A stretch of 64,000 nt of DNA from JACOMS01 sp051252005 (GCA_051252005.1 JBPOEZ010000011.1:1-64000); one strand, 5' to 3'; shown: positions 25,700 through 35,153, counted from the first letter of the stretch. Notes: generated by a model not told the origin, from the letters alone. Made by a program: numbers and translations.

Positions 25700-27334
25700 T
25701 TAATGCCGGAAGTGGCGCATGCCGGTCATGACCATAGCTAGACCCGCTTCATCCGCCGCTTTGATCACGTCTTTATCTTTGATCGACCCGCCGGGCTGAA
25801 TAATCGCTGTTGCGCCAGCTGCGGCCGCCGACAACATACCGTCTGCAAAGGGGAAGAATGCATCTGAAGCGCAGGCGCACCCTTGTGTTTTAGGCATGTC
25901 CCATCCAGCAGCCTCTTGAGCGTCCTCGGCTTTGCGAGCAGCAATTCGAGCGCTATCAATACGGCTCATTTGACCTGCGCCAATTCCTGCTGTTGCAGAA
26001 TCCTTGACATAGACGATAGCGTTTGACTTGACGTGTTTTGCGACTTTCCACGCCATGAGCATGTCAGCCATTTCCACCTCGGTTGGTTTGCGTTTCGTGA
26101 CAACTTTCATATCAGCCGGATCGACGTAACCATTGTCTCTATCTTGAACCAAAATACCGCCCGCAACGTTGCGCTGAGTAAGGCTCGGCGAAGAAGGGTC
26201 GGGCAGAGCGCCTGCAATCAATAGGCGTAGGTTCTTCTTTTTGGCGAAGGCGGCTATGGCGTCTTCATCTGCCGACGGAGCTATCACGACCTCGGTGAAG
26301 ACTTTTAAGATTTCCGTGGCGGTCTTTAAGTCCAGATGTCCATTGAGTGCCACAATCCCGCCAAAGGCTGAAACAGGGTCACAAGCGAGAGCGTTATGAT
26401 AGGCCGTAAGGAAATCGTCAGCCACAGCCACTCCGCAAGGGTTGGCGTGTTTGATGATAGCAACTGCAGGGCGCGCGCCGTTTCGTGCGTCGCCAAATTC
26501 AGCGGCGAGTTCATAAGCTGCGTCTGTGTCATTGATGTTATTATAGGAAAGCGCTTTGCCCTGTAACTGGGTTGCGGTTGCGACGCCTGGTCGGCTTGAA
26601 CCATCGGTATAAAAAGCGGCTGTTTGATGCGGGTTTTCGCCGTAGCGAAGACTTTGGCGCAACGTCCCCGCCTGCGCTCTGTAAGGGGCCGCCATATCGT
26701 TTAAGTGATTGGCAAAATAATTCGATATCGCTGCATCATAAGCCGCTGTGCGTGCATAGGACTTATGTGCGAGGCGTTGCCGTAGTGTGCCGCTTACTTG
26801 GCCGTCATGGGCATCCATTTCAGCTAGTACGGCTTCGACATCATCAGAATCAACGCAGACAGCGACATGGGCATGGTTCTTTGCTGCCGCGCGAATCATA
26901 GCTGGTCCGCCAATGTCTATATTCTCAACGCACATTTCGTAACTGGCACCTGACGCCACAGCTTGCTCAAATGGGTATAAATTTACAATGAGAAGGTCGA
27001 TGGGTAGAATGTCATGTTCTGTCATGGCCGCAATATGGCTTTGAAGGTCGCGATCACCTAGCAGGCCGCCATGTACCATGGGGTGAAGGGTCTTAACGCG
27101 GCCGTCCATCATTTCAGGAAACTGGGTGAGATCTGCTACATCTTTGACTTCAATTCCAGCCTCTTGGATTGCTCGTTTTGTTCCGCCCGTTGAGACAAGT
27201 TCGACGCCGCGCTCTGATAGGGCTTTCGCTTGGGCAATAAGGCGGGATTTATCAGAAACAGATAAGAGCGCACGTCGAATGGGGGTTAGGCGTGCGGGAT
27301 CAAATGGGAGAAGGTCGGGGTTGGGGGCAGGCAT
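25700..27334 (-). CDS. purH: Bifunctional AICAR transformylase/IMP cyclohydrolase
   Basis: 544-aa enzyme for the last two steps of IMP synthesis. The N-terminal MGS-like IMP cyclohydrolase domain has RRALLSVSDKS, VELVSTGGT and PEMMDGRVKTLHP. The C-terminal transformylase domain has LRYGENPHQ, CDPVSAFGGIVALN, GAGQMSR and ASDAFFPFADG. It starts 45 bp after the CapD-like gene. The first about 15 residues precede the conserved start and have no clear Shine-Dalgarno. A heparinase-like gene upstream of purH is common in alphaproteobacteria. Confidence 0.97.
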   Translation of the reverse strand: MPAPNPDLLPFDPARLTPIRRALLSVSDKSRLIAQAKALSERGVELVSTGGTKRAIQEAGIEVKDVADLTQFPEMMDGRVKTLHPMVHGGLLGDRDLQSHIAAMTEHDILPIDLLIVNLYPFEQAVASGASYEMCVENIDIGGPAMIRAAAKNHAHVAVCVDSDDVEAVLAEMDAHDGQVSGTLRQRLAHKSYARTAAYDAAISNYFANHLNDMAAPYRAQAGTLRQSLRYGENPHQTAAFYTDGSSRPGVATATQLQGKALSYNNINDTDAAYELAAEFGDARNGARPAVAIIKHANPCGVAVADDFLTAYHNALACDPVSAFGGIVALNGHLDLKTATEILKVFTEVVIAPSADEDAIAAFAKKKNLRLLIAGALPDPSSPSLTQRNVAGGILVQDRDNGYVDPADMKVVTKRKPTEVEMADMLMAWKVAKHVKSNAIVYVKDSATAGIGAGQMSRIDSARIAARKAEDAQEAAGWDMPKTQGCACASDAFFPFADGMLSAAAAGATAIIQPGGSIKDKDVIKAADEAGLAMVMTGMRHFRH

Positions 27335-27379
27335 AATGCATCCGTCAGGTTTGGCGGATAATCAATCGTCAGAATGTCT

Positions 27380-29338
27380 TTAAGACGACCGAGGCTCCGC
27401 AAGGGGAATAATGTCGGCGCTTTTAACCTCGTGAACGGGTTCAGACAACTGTTGAGTTAAAGTATATGTGGGAACCAGCGTTTTTAGAGCTTTCTTTAGG
27501 CTCTCTTGATTTCGGGCCTCAATTGCTTGCAGTAATCTGTCGATTTGGCGTGTCAGTGACCGTGGGTCAGACATGCGGCCAGAAATACGTTTGACGCCGT
27601 CTACATAGGTGGATTCTAGGAGCTCATCATCGGTAGTAAGGTTTTCCGATATTTTTTCTCCGGCTCTAAGGCTAGTATATTCAATCTTGATATCGCGGTC
27701 AGGAACAAAGCCTCGTAAGCGAATCAACTGCCGGGCAAGCTTAGCAATTTTGACAGGCTCACCCATCTCAAGAACATATATAGACGCCATGTCAGCACGT
27801 TGAGTCGCATTGAGAGCAGCCGCTTGCAGTACGAGGGCTGCGGCTTCCTCAGTTGTCATAAAGAACCGTTTAACGTCTTTATGTGTGACAGTTACGGGGC
27901 CACCATTTGCGATTTGCTCTTCAAAAAGCGGGACAACAGACCCCATTGAGGCCAGCACATTCCCAAACCGAACAGCGCACGCGGCCATGTTAGTCTGGGA
28001 AATGTTTTTCGTCATGGTCAAAAGTTCGGCAACGCGTTTGCTTGCCCCCATGACGTTGGACGGGTTCACGGCTTTATCAGTTGAAATCAGCGTAAAGCTT
28101 ATGGTGTCGTGTTCTAGCGCCAGCTCTAAGAGGTTATGAGTTCCGCCTAAATTTGTGCGCAGAGCTTCAACAGGATTGTCTTCGCTAAGATGAACATGCT
28201 TAAGAGCCGCAGCGTGTAGAATGATTTCAGGTTTTTCTGCGTGGAAAATTTCTTCAAGCCGAACTCTGTCACATACGTTGGCAAGATAGGGGTACCAGTG
28301 CTTATTCCCGTCAACGCTAAAGTCCCGGGAGAGTTTTCTATCGATTTCATATAAATTGAATTCTGAGGCATCAACCAAAATGAGCCGGGCAGGATCAAGG
28401 CCAGCAACTTGGCGTGTGATCTCAGAGCCAATCGTTCCGCCTGCGCCTGTAATCATGACACGGCGTCCTGTGATGAGGCGCTTAACCGGAGCAATATCCA
28501 AGGCTTGAACGTTGCGGCCAATAAGGTCAGCGGCTTCGAATGGGGAGAGTTCCTTTGACGGCGTGCTTGATACTCTAACAAGCGGCGCCCCTAGTTCAGC
28601 TGCTAATTTAACGAGGTTGTGAGACGAGTTTTTATCGCCCTTAGGGTCTGCCGCAATCAAGGTCGGCGTAGATCCAATTCTGCGTGTAGAATCTTCAACG
28701 ATTACCTTGATATCATCAAGGCTTCCAAGAATGGGGTAACTTCTTATCGACCGTCCTCGATTGCTATCGTCGGTGTTAATCAACCCAATGATATTGAAAT
28801 TTACACCGCTCGCTTTGCGGCTCATATCCCTTAAATAGTCGCTCAAAGACGAATCCGAACCAACTAAAATCGCGCCTGGTAAGTCAAAGTCATGTCCTCT
28901 AAAAATAGCACGAACATCGCCGTTTTGCGCAATCAGAAGCATGACACGGGTTATTGTGAGGGACAAAAAGAACAGCCCGCCGGCAATAAAGGACGCTGAG
29001 CGAGGGAAATCCTGGGCGCGGTTGAAAAAGATAAACAAAATGACTGGCGTTATAACGCTTACAATGATCACGCCTTGAAGCAGGTCGCGAATGTCATCCA
29101 AAGATGTAAACCGCCAAATTGCTTTGTACGTTTTCATGACGACCCAAACAATAGCGCAGGACACAGTGAAAATAATAGCGGCGTTTTCGTCAATATTTGA
29201 AGGAATAGGCTTCTTTTCGTACATGTAGCGCGCATTGACGGCGGCGTACATGCAGAGACCACCTAGGACAGCGTCAAAAAGCGTGACGATCATTTTTGCG
29301 TAAATCGGGCGCTTGAGAATATGTTTTAAGGTGATCAT
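27380..29338 (-). CDS. Membrane-bound nucleotide-sugar 4,6-dehydratase (CapD/FlaA1/WbpM type)
   Basis: 652-aa polysaccharide biosynthesis protein. Four or five hydrophobic helices lie in residues about 12-135, then a CoA-binding-like Rossmann domain (about 145-290), then the catalytic SDR domain with MITGAGGTIGSEI and LISTDKAVNPSNVMGASKR (SMK-type catalytic triad, as in WbpM/PglF). Relatives convert UDP-GlcNAc to the 4-keto-6-deoxy sugar for surface glycans. Its start overlaps the stop of the heparinase-like gene by 4 bp (ATGA), so the two are translationally coupled. This gene is an addition to the common heparinase-purH pair. Confidence 0.92.
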   Translation of the reverse strand: MITLKHILKRPIYAKMIVTLFDAVLGGLCMYAAVNARYMYEKKPIPSNIDENAAIIFTVSCAIVWVVMKTYKAIWRFTSLDDIRDLLQGVIIVSVITPVILFIFFNRAQDFPRSASFIAGGLFFLSLTITRVMLLIAQNGDVRAIFRGHDFDLPGAILVGSDSSLSDYLRDMSRKASGVNFNIIGLINTDDSNRGRSIRSYPILGSLDDIKVIVEDSTRRIGSTPTLIAADPKGDKNSSHNLVKLAAELGAPLVRVSSTPSKELSPFEAADLIGRNVQALDIAPVKRLITGRRVMITGAGGTIGSEITRQVAGLDPARLILVDASEFNLYEIDRKLSRDFSVDGNKHWYPYLANVCDRVRLEEIFHAEKPEIILHAAALKHVHLSEDNPVEALRTNLGGTHNLLELALEHDTISFTLISTDKAVNPSNVMGASKRVAELLTMTKNISQTNMAACAVRFGNVLASMGSVVPLFEEQIANGGPVTVTHKDVKRFFMTTEEAAALVLQAAALNATQRADMASIYVLEMGEPVKIAKLARQLIRLRGFVPDRDIKIEYTSLRAGEKISENLTTDDELLESTYVDGVKRISGRMSDPRSLTRQIDRLLQAIEARNQESLKKALKTLVPTYTLTQQLSEPVHEVKSADIIPLAEPRSS

Positions 29339-31068
29339 GGGCGGCGAGCCTCAAGCCTTCTAATCGACCATCGCACTCGGTTGGATTTCGTTTCTCCGTC
29401 ACTATCGCCGTAAGCTCCGCCAGAAATGACAATTTGTTGCGTGCGGACAGGCTGGGACCCAGAACCCAAATAAACCGACTCTTCAATACGCATTGGACCT
29501 CCGTCCGTTCTGAACCGCCACCCTACATGACCTGGTTGTATCAATAAAGCACTTTGCAAGTCTTGCGCAAGTGTTGCACGCACAGAAGGGTGAAGGTGAA
29601 AACGAATGTCAAAAGGCATTTGATCGCGTGTTAAAGGGGAGTGTCCCAATGGAACAAGAAGGCCGTCTTCACCGCGAATGTCTTGCCCGTCGTTTTTTAC
29701 ATAAATTCGTCTGCGGTGAACGAGGCCGGTTTTGGCTAAGTACCCATTGTGTGACGTTTCGAGCCAAACCCCTGTGGGTTGGTCTTTTCTGGAGGCTTTG
29801 GCGTCGTCGGGCCCGTGAATGATCGCTTTGCCCAAGATATTCGCCTTATAGCCTTCCTCAAGAATATCGCCAGCAGAGCGGTCATTTATCGTGAGCGTTG
29901 AATGCGCTGCGGTGGCGCGCATAATTTGCCTCCATTTAGCGGGCTGCTGCTCACTCCATCCGCAGTTTACAAACAATCGTCCTGCGGAACTGGAAAGCTC
30001 AAGAGATAGGGGGCCTAGATGGGCATCTAAGTCGTGAGGGCGGGCAGGCGCATTGCCCGTGTCCATAACAAGGACTGTCCCGTTTTGCTCAACTCGCTGA
30101 TAACCAGAGTAGGGGCAGAATACGAAAGGTTTGGATTTGAATTTACCTTTATCCACCAATGAGCGAAGCAGAGTTTTGTTTCCTTCCGATCCGCCATTGA
30201 AACATACAAGGCCGCCGTCTGAAGCTCTAAAAAATGGCACGACATGCCGCAAACGCTCTATGGCCCGCTGAAGAATTTTAGACCCTACCAGATCACGGCG
30301 ACCAAGAGCATCATCCAAAACCGTCAGAACGTGTAGAATTTCCAAGGCCTGTTCGGGGGACCTGCTGATGTGTCCGCCGTCGGGCAGAATTTGCAATTCG
30401 ACCTCATCATTAAGGTAATCCAAGCCGCGGTCCAAAAAGCCATCAGCCTTTTCTTTTAGGTATATTCCGCCAAGAGCTATGACAGCGGCCGCTTTCAAGC
30501 GGGACAGCCCTGGCGGAGTTCGTTTGTATGTCCCGCGCAAGCGTTTGAGTTGCCGAATAACGTTTTGACGGCGCTTGTCTGCGAGATCACTAAGGTTGTC
30601 CACGGCTAACTGTGACGACCAAATAGACAGCCAAGCAAAAAGTCTGTTCGCGATAATGTCGTTGTCCCAAGCGTAGGGATTCCATTGGCCATAAATCTCA
30701 ATCCAGCGATCAACCAGATAACGCGCTCTCACTATAGCGGCTTTATCTTGACAAGCCGCAAGGTCTGGGAGCCATGAAAAGCTATGCAGCCAAAAAGCAA
30801 AGCGCTCAGATGGAGCCGGAAGTGTCCACGGGTCCCCTTGGCGGCCAATGTCTAAATGTTGTCCCGCGAAAACAAAGGATCCAGCTAAAAGTTCTGCGCC
30901 GACTTTTGGGTCACCGCAATAGGGCTTTAAGTCGATCGAATGAAATGGAGCTACTTTTCCGGCTTTAAGGTTTAGGGCACGCGCAGGGCCGCCTAAATCA
31001 ACAGCAAGTCGATTGTAGGTTCTCGTCAGAGCGGCTTTCGCTACGTGTCCTAACGGTATACGCCGCAT
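29335..31068 (-). CDS. Heparinase II/III family protein
   Basis: 577-aa protein with an N-terminal alpha/alpha-toroid part (about 50-290) and a C-terminal heparinase II/III-like beta-sandwich (about 320-560; motifs MDTGNAP, HAHLGPLSLELS-like, HSTLTINDRSAGDIL). No signal peptide is evident. It is probably a polysaccharide lyase or glycan-processing enzyme; the substrate is unknown. Members sit upstream of purH across alphaproteobacteria. Here it is 11 bp after rpe and overlaps the CapD-like gene by 4 bp, which ties it to surface-glycan synthesis. Confidence 0.88.
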   Translation of the reverse strand: MRRIPLGHVAKAALTRTYNRLAVDLGGPARALNLKAGKVAPFHSIDLKPYCGDPKVGAELLAGSFVFAGQHLDIGRQGDPWTLPAPSERFAFWLHSFSWLPDLAACQDKAAIVRARYLVDRWIEIYGQWNPYAWDNDIIANRLFAWLSIWSSQLAVDNLSDLADKRRQNVIRQLKRLRGTYKRTPPGLSRLKAAAVIALGGIYLKEKADGFLDRGLDYLNDEVELQILPDGGHISRSPEQALEILHVLTVLDDALGRRDLVGSKILQRAIERLRHVVPFFRASDGGLVCFNGGSEGNKTLLRSLVDKGKFKSKPFVFCPYSGYQRVEQNGTVLVMDTGNAPARPHDLDAHLGPLSLELSSSAGRLFVNCGWSEQQPAKWRQIMRATAAHSTLTINDRSAGDILEEGYKANILGKAIIHGPDDAKASRKDQPTGVWLETSHNGYLAKTGLVHRRRIYVKNDGQDIRGEDGLLVPLGHSPLTRDQMPFDIRFHLHPSVRATLAQDLQSALLIQPGHVGWRFRTDGGPMRIEESVYLGSGSQPVRTQQIVISGGAYGDSDGETKSNRVRWSIRRLEARRP

Positions 31069-31079
31069 GCTATCATCCG

Positions 31080-31757
31080 TTATGCCGTTTGTGCGGTCGA
31101 GGTCGTGCGAAGGGCTGCAATGTTTTCGGCGTAGTTTCCAGCGCCCTTAAAAACGGCACTACCTGCGACTAAAGCCGTAGCCCCAGCTTCGCGGCACTGC
31201 TGTGCCGTCACAGGGTTAACACCCCCGTCGACTTCTAAAATAATATCTCGGCCCGTGGCTTTAATTTTTTCGCTTAAGACTCGAATTTTTTCGAGCTGTG
31301 TCTCGATAAAGCTTTGACCTCCGTAACCGGGGTTTACGCTCATAACCAAAATAAGGTCAATTTGGTCCCAGACATAATCCAAAACTTCAATCGGTGTACC
31401 GGGGTTCAGGGCAACACCTGCTTTAACGCCGCGGGACTTAATGGCTTGAAGCGTTCTATGAAGGTGAGCTCCAGCATCGGGGTGTACCGTGATAATATCC
31501 GCGCCCGCATCCACAAAATCATCAATGAAAAGATCAACGGGACTGATCATCAGGTGAACGTCAAAGGGCTTGTCACTATGGGGGCGCAGAGCTTTCACAA
31601 CAGCAGGCCCAATCGTTAAATTCGGCACGTAATGACCGTCCATAACATCAACGTGGATCATATCTGCGCCTGCTGCGTCAATAGCGGCGACTTCTTGGCC
31701 CAAAGCGGCAAAGTCAGCAGAGAGTATTGAAGGAGATATTAAGACAGTTTCAGACAT
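31080..31757 (-). CDS. rpe: Ribulose-phosphate 3-epimerase
   Basis: 225-aa TIM-barrel enzyme interconverting ribulose-5-P and xylulose-5-P in the pentose phosphate pathway. Signatures are SPSILSADFAALG, VDVMDGHYVPNLTIGP (metal-binding His and catalytic Asp), MSVNPGYGGQSF and LEVDGGVN. It is the first gene of the minus-strand run that continues to trpC. The start is ATG. Confidence 0.97.
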   Translation of the reverse strand: MSETVLISPSILSADFAALGQEVAAIDAAGADMIHVDVMDGHYVPNLTIGPAVVKALRPHSDKPFDVHLMISPVDLFIDDFVDAGADIITVHPDAGAHLHRTLQAIKSRGVKAGVALNPGTPIEVLDYVWDQIDLILVMSVNPGYGGQSFIETQLEKIRVLSEKIKATGRDIILEVDGGVNPVTAQQCREAGATALVAGSAVFKGAGNYAENIAALRTTSTAQTA

Positions 31758-31827
31758 ACGGTTCCCTAACAGTGAAGGGTATTGCGTGCAAGCCGTATCG
31801 CTAAATTAGAGCTCGCACTTTGCCAGA

Positions 31828-32613
31828 TTAAGCACGTTTTGGCGTTGCCGCTGAGCCCGCTAAAATGCCTCCGTCAATCGTCAGTTCAGATCCTGTCATA
31901 TAGGCTGCCTCATCACTTGCTAACAGAACAGCAAGAGCGGCGACTTCGCGGCTTTCGCCGAAGCGCCGCATAGGGGTGCTCTCGACACATGCTGCCATAT
32001 TTTCTTCTCGGTCAGGCCCGTTGCCAAGCATCGGTTCCCACATGGACGTCAAAACTGCTGCAGGATGGATGGAATTGCAGCGAATATTGAGACTTTGTTG
32101 GGCGCAGTAAAGCGCAACGGTTTTTGTGTGATTGCGTATCGCGGCTTTTGATGAAGCGTAAGCCGCTGCCATAGGCACGCCAATCATACCTGACCGTGAA
32201 GAAATGTTTATGATTGAGCCTGCTTTGGTTTTTCGCATCGCTTTTATGGCATAGCGGCACCCAAGAAATGTACCGTCCAAATTTGTTCGGTGAACAAATC
32301 GCCAATCTTCAAGTGAGGCATTTTCAGGATCATGCGGAACGGCAGTGCCTTCAAACCCGGTGATGCCTGCATTGTTAACGACAACATCTATAGTGGGCCA
32401 CTTCGAAGCTATTTTGCCCCAGTGAGCCTCTAAACTGACATCAAGGCGGAAAGCTTCTTGGCCAATTTCTGCGGCGAGGGTGTTTGCTGCGTCAAGATTC
32501 TTGTCAGTTATGATGACTTTAGCGCCTTCATGGGCAAAAGCTCTCGCGATAGCTGCGCCAATGCCGCGGCCAGCCCCAGTAATAAGGCATAGTTTTTGGT
32601 GTAAACGGGTCAT
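31828..32613 (-). CDS. SDR family oxidoreductase
   Basis: 261-aa classical short-chain dehydrogenase. The cofactor loop is TGAGRGIG, an acidic residue after beta2 (ITDKN) favours NAD, NNAG is present, and the catalytic residues are the Ser in INISSRSG and YASSK (Tyr and Lys). The C-terminus ends SELTIDGGILAG. The substrate is not predictable. The ORF extends to 32688, but the ATG at 32613 gives the standard start MTRLHQKLCLITGAGRGIG. No clear partner gene; rpe follows at a 71-bp gap. Confidence 0.88.
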   Translation of the reverse strand: MTRLHQKLCLITGAGRGIGAAIARAFAHEGAKVIITDKNLDAANTLAAEIGQEAFRLDVSLEAHWGKIASKWPTIDVVVNNAGITGFEGTAVPHDPENASLEDWRFVHRTNLDGTFLGCRYAIKAMRKTKAGSIINISSRSGMIGVPMAAAYASSKAAIRNHTKTVALYCAQQSLNIRCNSIHPAAVLTSMWEPMLGNGPDREENMAACVESTPMRRFGESREVAALAVLLASDEAAYMTGSELTIDGGILAGSAATPKRA

Positions 32614-32866
32614 ATAGTATCCAAGGGTATAATTACGCATAGGCGCGTATGAACATATCTGGCCAAAAGCCAGTAATTTTATAAGCAATATTTATAAAAT
32701 TAAATGTTCATCAGTCTCACTCCATTTGGACAATTAAACAAACCACAAGTCTTCACAAGTGTCAAATCCGTCTCCAGTTTTGCCAATTGAGCGAACACTT
32801 AAACGTGACAGGAATGTACTATTACTCACGCGGCATTGCCTTATACTCCATGCTTAAGGAGAGTTT

Positions 32867-33625
32867 ATGCACAGTCAAAAAGTTGAATTCGCTGGCGCCT
32901 TTGGGGATACTTTATCGGCCAAACTAGATTGGCCTGAAGGCGACCTGAAGTCTTGGGTCTTATTTGCGCACGGATTTTCAATAGGGAAAGACCTCAGGCC
33001 TATACGAACTATATCCAAGGCGCTCGTGGATGATGGCTACGGTATGATGCGTTTTGATTTCACAGGTCTTGGTGAGTCAGGCGGAAAGTTTGAAGATACA
33101 AATTTCTCTTCAAACTGCAGAGATATACTAAACGCTGCCAATTACTTACGTCATTATCATAAAGCGCCATGCATTCTGATTGGACATAGTTTTGGCGGAA
33201 CAGCGGCCCTAAAAGTAGCGAGTGATATTCCTGAGTGCAGCGCCGTTGCAACCATAGGGTCGCCCTGCGACACATCCCATATTGTCCACCAATTCGCGGA
33301 TCAGCTTGAGGAAATTGAAGAAGCAGGAGAAGCGAAGGTGCTTTTAGGCGGGCGTCCGTTTGTCATCAAAGAACAGTTTTTGGACGATGTGGCCAATCAG
33401 GACATTGCCGCAAACATAGAAGACCTGAACCGAGCGCTTATGATATTTCATTCACCTCAAGATCTTGTCGTGGGCATTAACAATGCCTCACACATATATA
33501 AGCAGGCTCGTCACCCTAAAAGCTTTGTATCACTTGACGGTGCTGATCATTTACTACTGAAGAATCCAAAAGATGCAGAATATGTGGCCCACGTCCTCGC
33601 AGCATGGGCGCACCGATATATTTAG
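32867..33625 (+). CDS. Alpha/beta hydrolase
   Basis: 252-aa serine hydrolase. Features are FAHGFSIGKDLRPIRTI (oxyanion region), the nucleophile elbow GHSFGG, the acid in IFHSPQDLVVG and the His in LDGADHLLL. This subgroup is often found fused to an OsmC domain in other bacteria; here it stands alone, so an OsmC partner would have to be elsewhere. AAGGAG lies five bases before the ATG. It converges on the DUF3108 gene with only 4 bp between. Confidence 0.85.
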   Translation: MHSQKVEFAGAFGDTLSAKLDWPEGDLKSWVLFAHGFSIGKDLRPIRTISKALVDDGYGMMRFDFTGLGESGGKFEDTNFSSNCRDILNAANYLRHYHKAPCILIGHSFGGTAALKVASDIPECSAVATIGSPCDTSHIVHQFADQLEEIEEAGEAKVLLGGRPFVIKEQFLDDVANQDIAANIEDLNRALMIFHSPQDLVVGINNASHIYKQARHPKSFVSLDGADHLLLKNPKDAEYVAHVLAAWAHRYI

Positions 33626-33629
33626 AGTG

Positions 33630-34490
33630 TTAGGGCGTAGGTGCCGCGCCTCGCTCAACGCGCATATCTGACAACTTAATCACAGCCTTAAAGCCGCTGA
33701 TTTTATAAGTAAAACGTGCCGGAACATATAGGCCTGCCTGTTCATCCTTCACGAAATAAGCATTTATTGGCGTGCTGCTTTCTTCCTCTTCTGGCAGATC
33801 TTCAGGATCAAATCCGGAAATGGGCTCATAATAAATGTGGCAATGAATCGAATCGACTTTTTCGCCTTCATATTTCACGCGATCTGTTCCGACCCGCTCC
33901 AAGCGTAAGCCATAATGCTGCTTGCTGTCAAAAACGCGCACAGTTCCGTCGCAAATTTCACCCTCAAGGCGCTGTCCTTGCATCATTAAAGTTAAGATGG
34001 CCGAAACTGTGTCTTTGGCATCGAAACGTTCTTTCGGCGTCGCAGGCGGTACGCCTTGTGATCCAATGGGCGGATTAATATCAACGCCGACACGTCGCGT
34101 CTCGTAATCATAAGCCATGTCTACGCGGCGGCTTTTTTTGTCCATATTCTGCTGCGTGTGGGTGAATGGGTAAAGCTGAGTTTTGTCGTAGCGTCCTTCT
34201 GTTACTGCCCAAATACGGAGTTTCTTCAAAAGCGCACCAAGGCCAGAGGTGTATATATCAGCAAAGGCAGTGTAATCATTTTCGCCTATGCGGCCGCTAA
34301 AGCTGGACTTAATCATTCGAAGGCCAAAGACGTAGCCTTTTAGCTTGAAATCAAAGCTTGTCTCACCAGGGGCAGGGTTTTGGAATTGCGTTATAGCGGG
34401 GTCAGGTAGACGTGGATCATCAACCTCTTGCCCAAATGCCGTCGCTGACATCAATATTGCTGCCGTTCCCATGATCATTGCGCGTTTCAT
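33630..34490 (-). CDS. DUF3108 domain-containing exported protein
   Basis: 286-aa protein with a signal peptide (cleavage near AFGQ, about residue 21). The DUF3108 body (FDFKLKGYVFGLRM, a GALLKKL segment, THTQQNMDKKSRRVDM, DAKDTVSAILTLM) is a periplasmic beta-rich fold of unknown function, possibly lipid-binding by analogy with LolA/VioE-like folds. In Caulobacterales a DUF3108 gene next to rpmB is typical. It diverges from rpmB. Confidence 0.83.
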   Translation of the reverse strand: MKRAMIMGTAAILMSATAFGQEVDDPRLPDPAITQFQNPAPGETSFDFKLKGYVFGLRMIKSSFSGRIGENDYTAFADIYTSGLGALLKKLRIWAVTEGRYDKTQLYPFTHTQQNMDKKSRRVDMAYDYETRRVGVDINPPIGSQGVPPATPKERFDAKDTVSAILTLMMQGQRLEGEICDGTVRVFDSKQHYGLRLERVGTDRVKYEGEKVDSIHCHIYYEPISGFDPEDLPEEEESSTPINAYFVKDEQAGLYVPARFTYKISGFKAVIKLSDMRVERGAAPTP

Positions 34491-34616
34491 GACTGTTCCT
34501 TTCAGTGTTCACTTGAGAGCACTCTAAGCGGCTCTGCATAACAGGAACATGAACAAATACACCTGCTTTAGTGACAATTTGGTCATATACAGGCTGATTT
34601 TCAGGGTTGAAAAGGC

Positions 34617-34644
34617 TTGACGCAAGGCGACTCACTGTCTATGT
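34617..34644 (+). promoter_or_regulatory. Predicted rpmB promoter
   Basis: TTGACG (-35, 34617-34622) and CTATGT (-10, 34639-34644) with a 16-bp spacer, in the common alphaproteobacterial sigma-70 style. It would start transcription near 34651, giving a leader of about 50 nt that contains the hairpin at 34664-34684. Confidence 0.4.
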
Positions 34645-34663
34645 CCCCCTGAACGAATTCACG

Positions 34664-34684
34664 CCCGCCAGCTGCGGGTTTTTT
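34664..34684 (+). terminator. Terminator-like hairpin inside the rpmB leader
   Basis: CCCGC, loop CAGCT, GCGGG, immediately followed by six T. It lies 18 bp before the rpmB start codon and downstream of the predicted rpmB promoter. No gene upstream reads in this direction, so it looks like an attenuator in the rpmB leader rather than the end of another transcript. Confidence 0.5.
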
Positions 34685-34702
34685 ATATATAGGGTTTTGA
34701 CT

Positions 34703-35002
34703 ATGTCCCGTCGCTGCGATCTTTTAAATACTGGCCCAATGTCAGGTAACAATGTTTCTCACTCAAATGTTAAAACGCGCCGTCGTTTTGACGTCAACCT
34801 TTGTAACGTGACGCTTGCGTCAGACGTTCTTGGCCAGAAGTTCAAGGTTCGCATCGCGGCTAAGACTTTGCGTACAGTTGACTTTAAAGGCGGTCTTGAC
34901 GGCTTCTTGATGGGTACAAAGAACCATAAGCTTACAATCAAAGGTAAGAATATCAAAAAAGCCTTGATCAAAAAGCAAGCTGAAGCTGAAGTCGCCGCTT
35001 AG
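34703..35002 (+). CDS. rpmB: 50S ribosomal protein L28
   Basis: 99-aa L28. The N-terminus is MSRRCDLLNTGPMSGNNVSHSNVKTRRRF, given here only as a landmark, and the family core is TLRTVDFKGGLDGFL. The ORF is open from 34607, but the ATG at 34703 has AGGG eight bases upstream and gives the conserved start. The upstream region carries a predicted promoter and a terminator-like hairpin. It converges on rpmE, with two terminators between. Confidence 0.97.
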   Translation: MSRRCDLLNTGPMSGNNVSHSNVKTRRRFDVNLCNVTLASDVLGQKFKVRIAAKTLRTVDFKGGLDGFLMGTKNHKLTIKGKNIKKALIKKQAEAEVAA

Positions 35003-35025
35003 GTCTTCACCTCTTTTCAAGTTTC

Positions 35026-35057
35026 AAACCCGCCCGGGAAACCGAGGCGGGTTTTTT
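35026..35057 (+). terminator. rpmB terminator
   Basis: AAACCCGCC pairs with GGCGGGTTT (9 bp) around an 11-nt loop, followed by a six-T run. It lies 24 bp after the rpmB stop. Confidence 0.88.
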
Positions 35058-35107
35058 GATTCGTAGGTTCTGCCTGAGAACTTTTGAGCACTGTAACTAG
35101 ACATAAA

Positions 35108-35135
35108 AAAAACGGCCCCCGAAGGAGCCGTTTTT
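35108..35135 (-). terminator. rpmE terminator (bidirectional potential)
   Basis: AAAAACGGC pairs with GCCGTTTTT (9 bp) around a C/G-rich loop. An eight-A run on the plus strand supplies the U tract for rpmE on the minus strand; the five T on the other side could serve plus-strand read-through. Confidence 0.8.
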
Positions 35136-35153
35136 CGTAAATTATAGAAAGAC

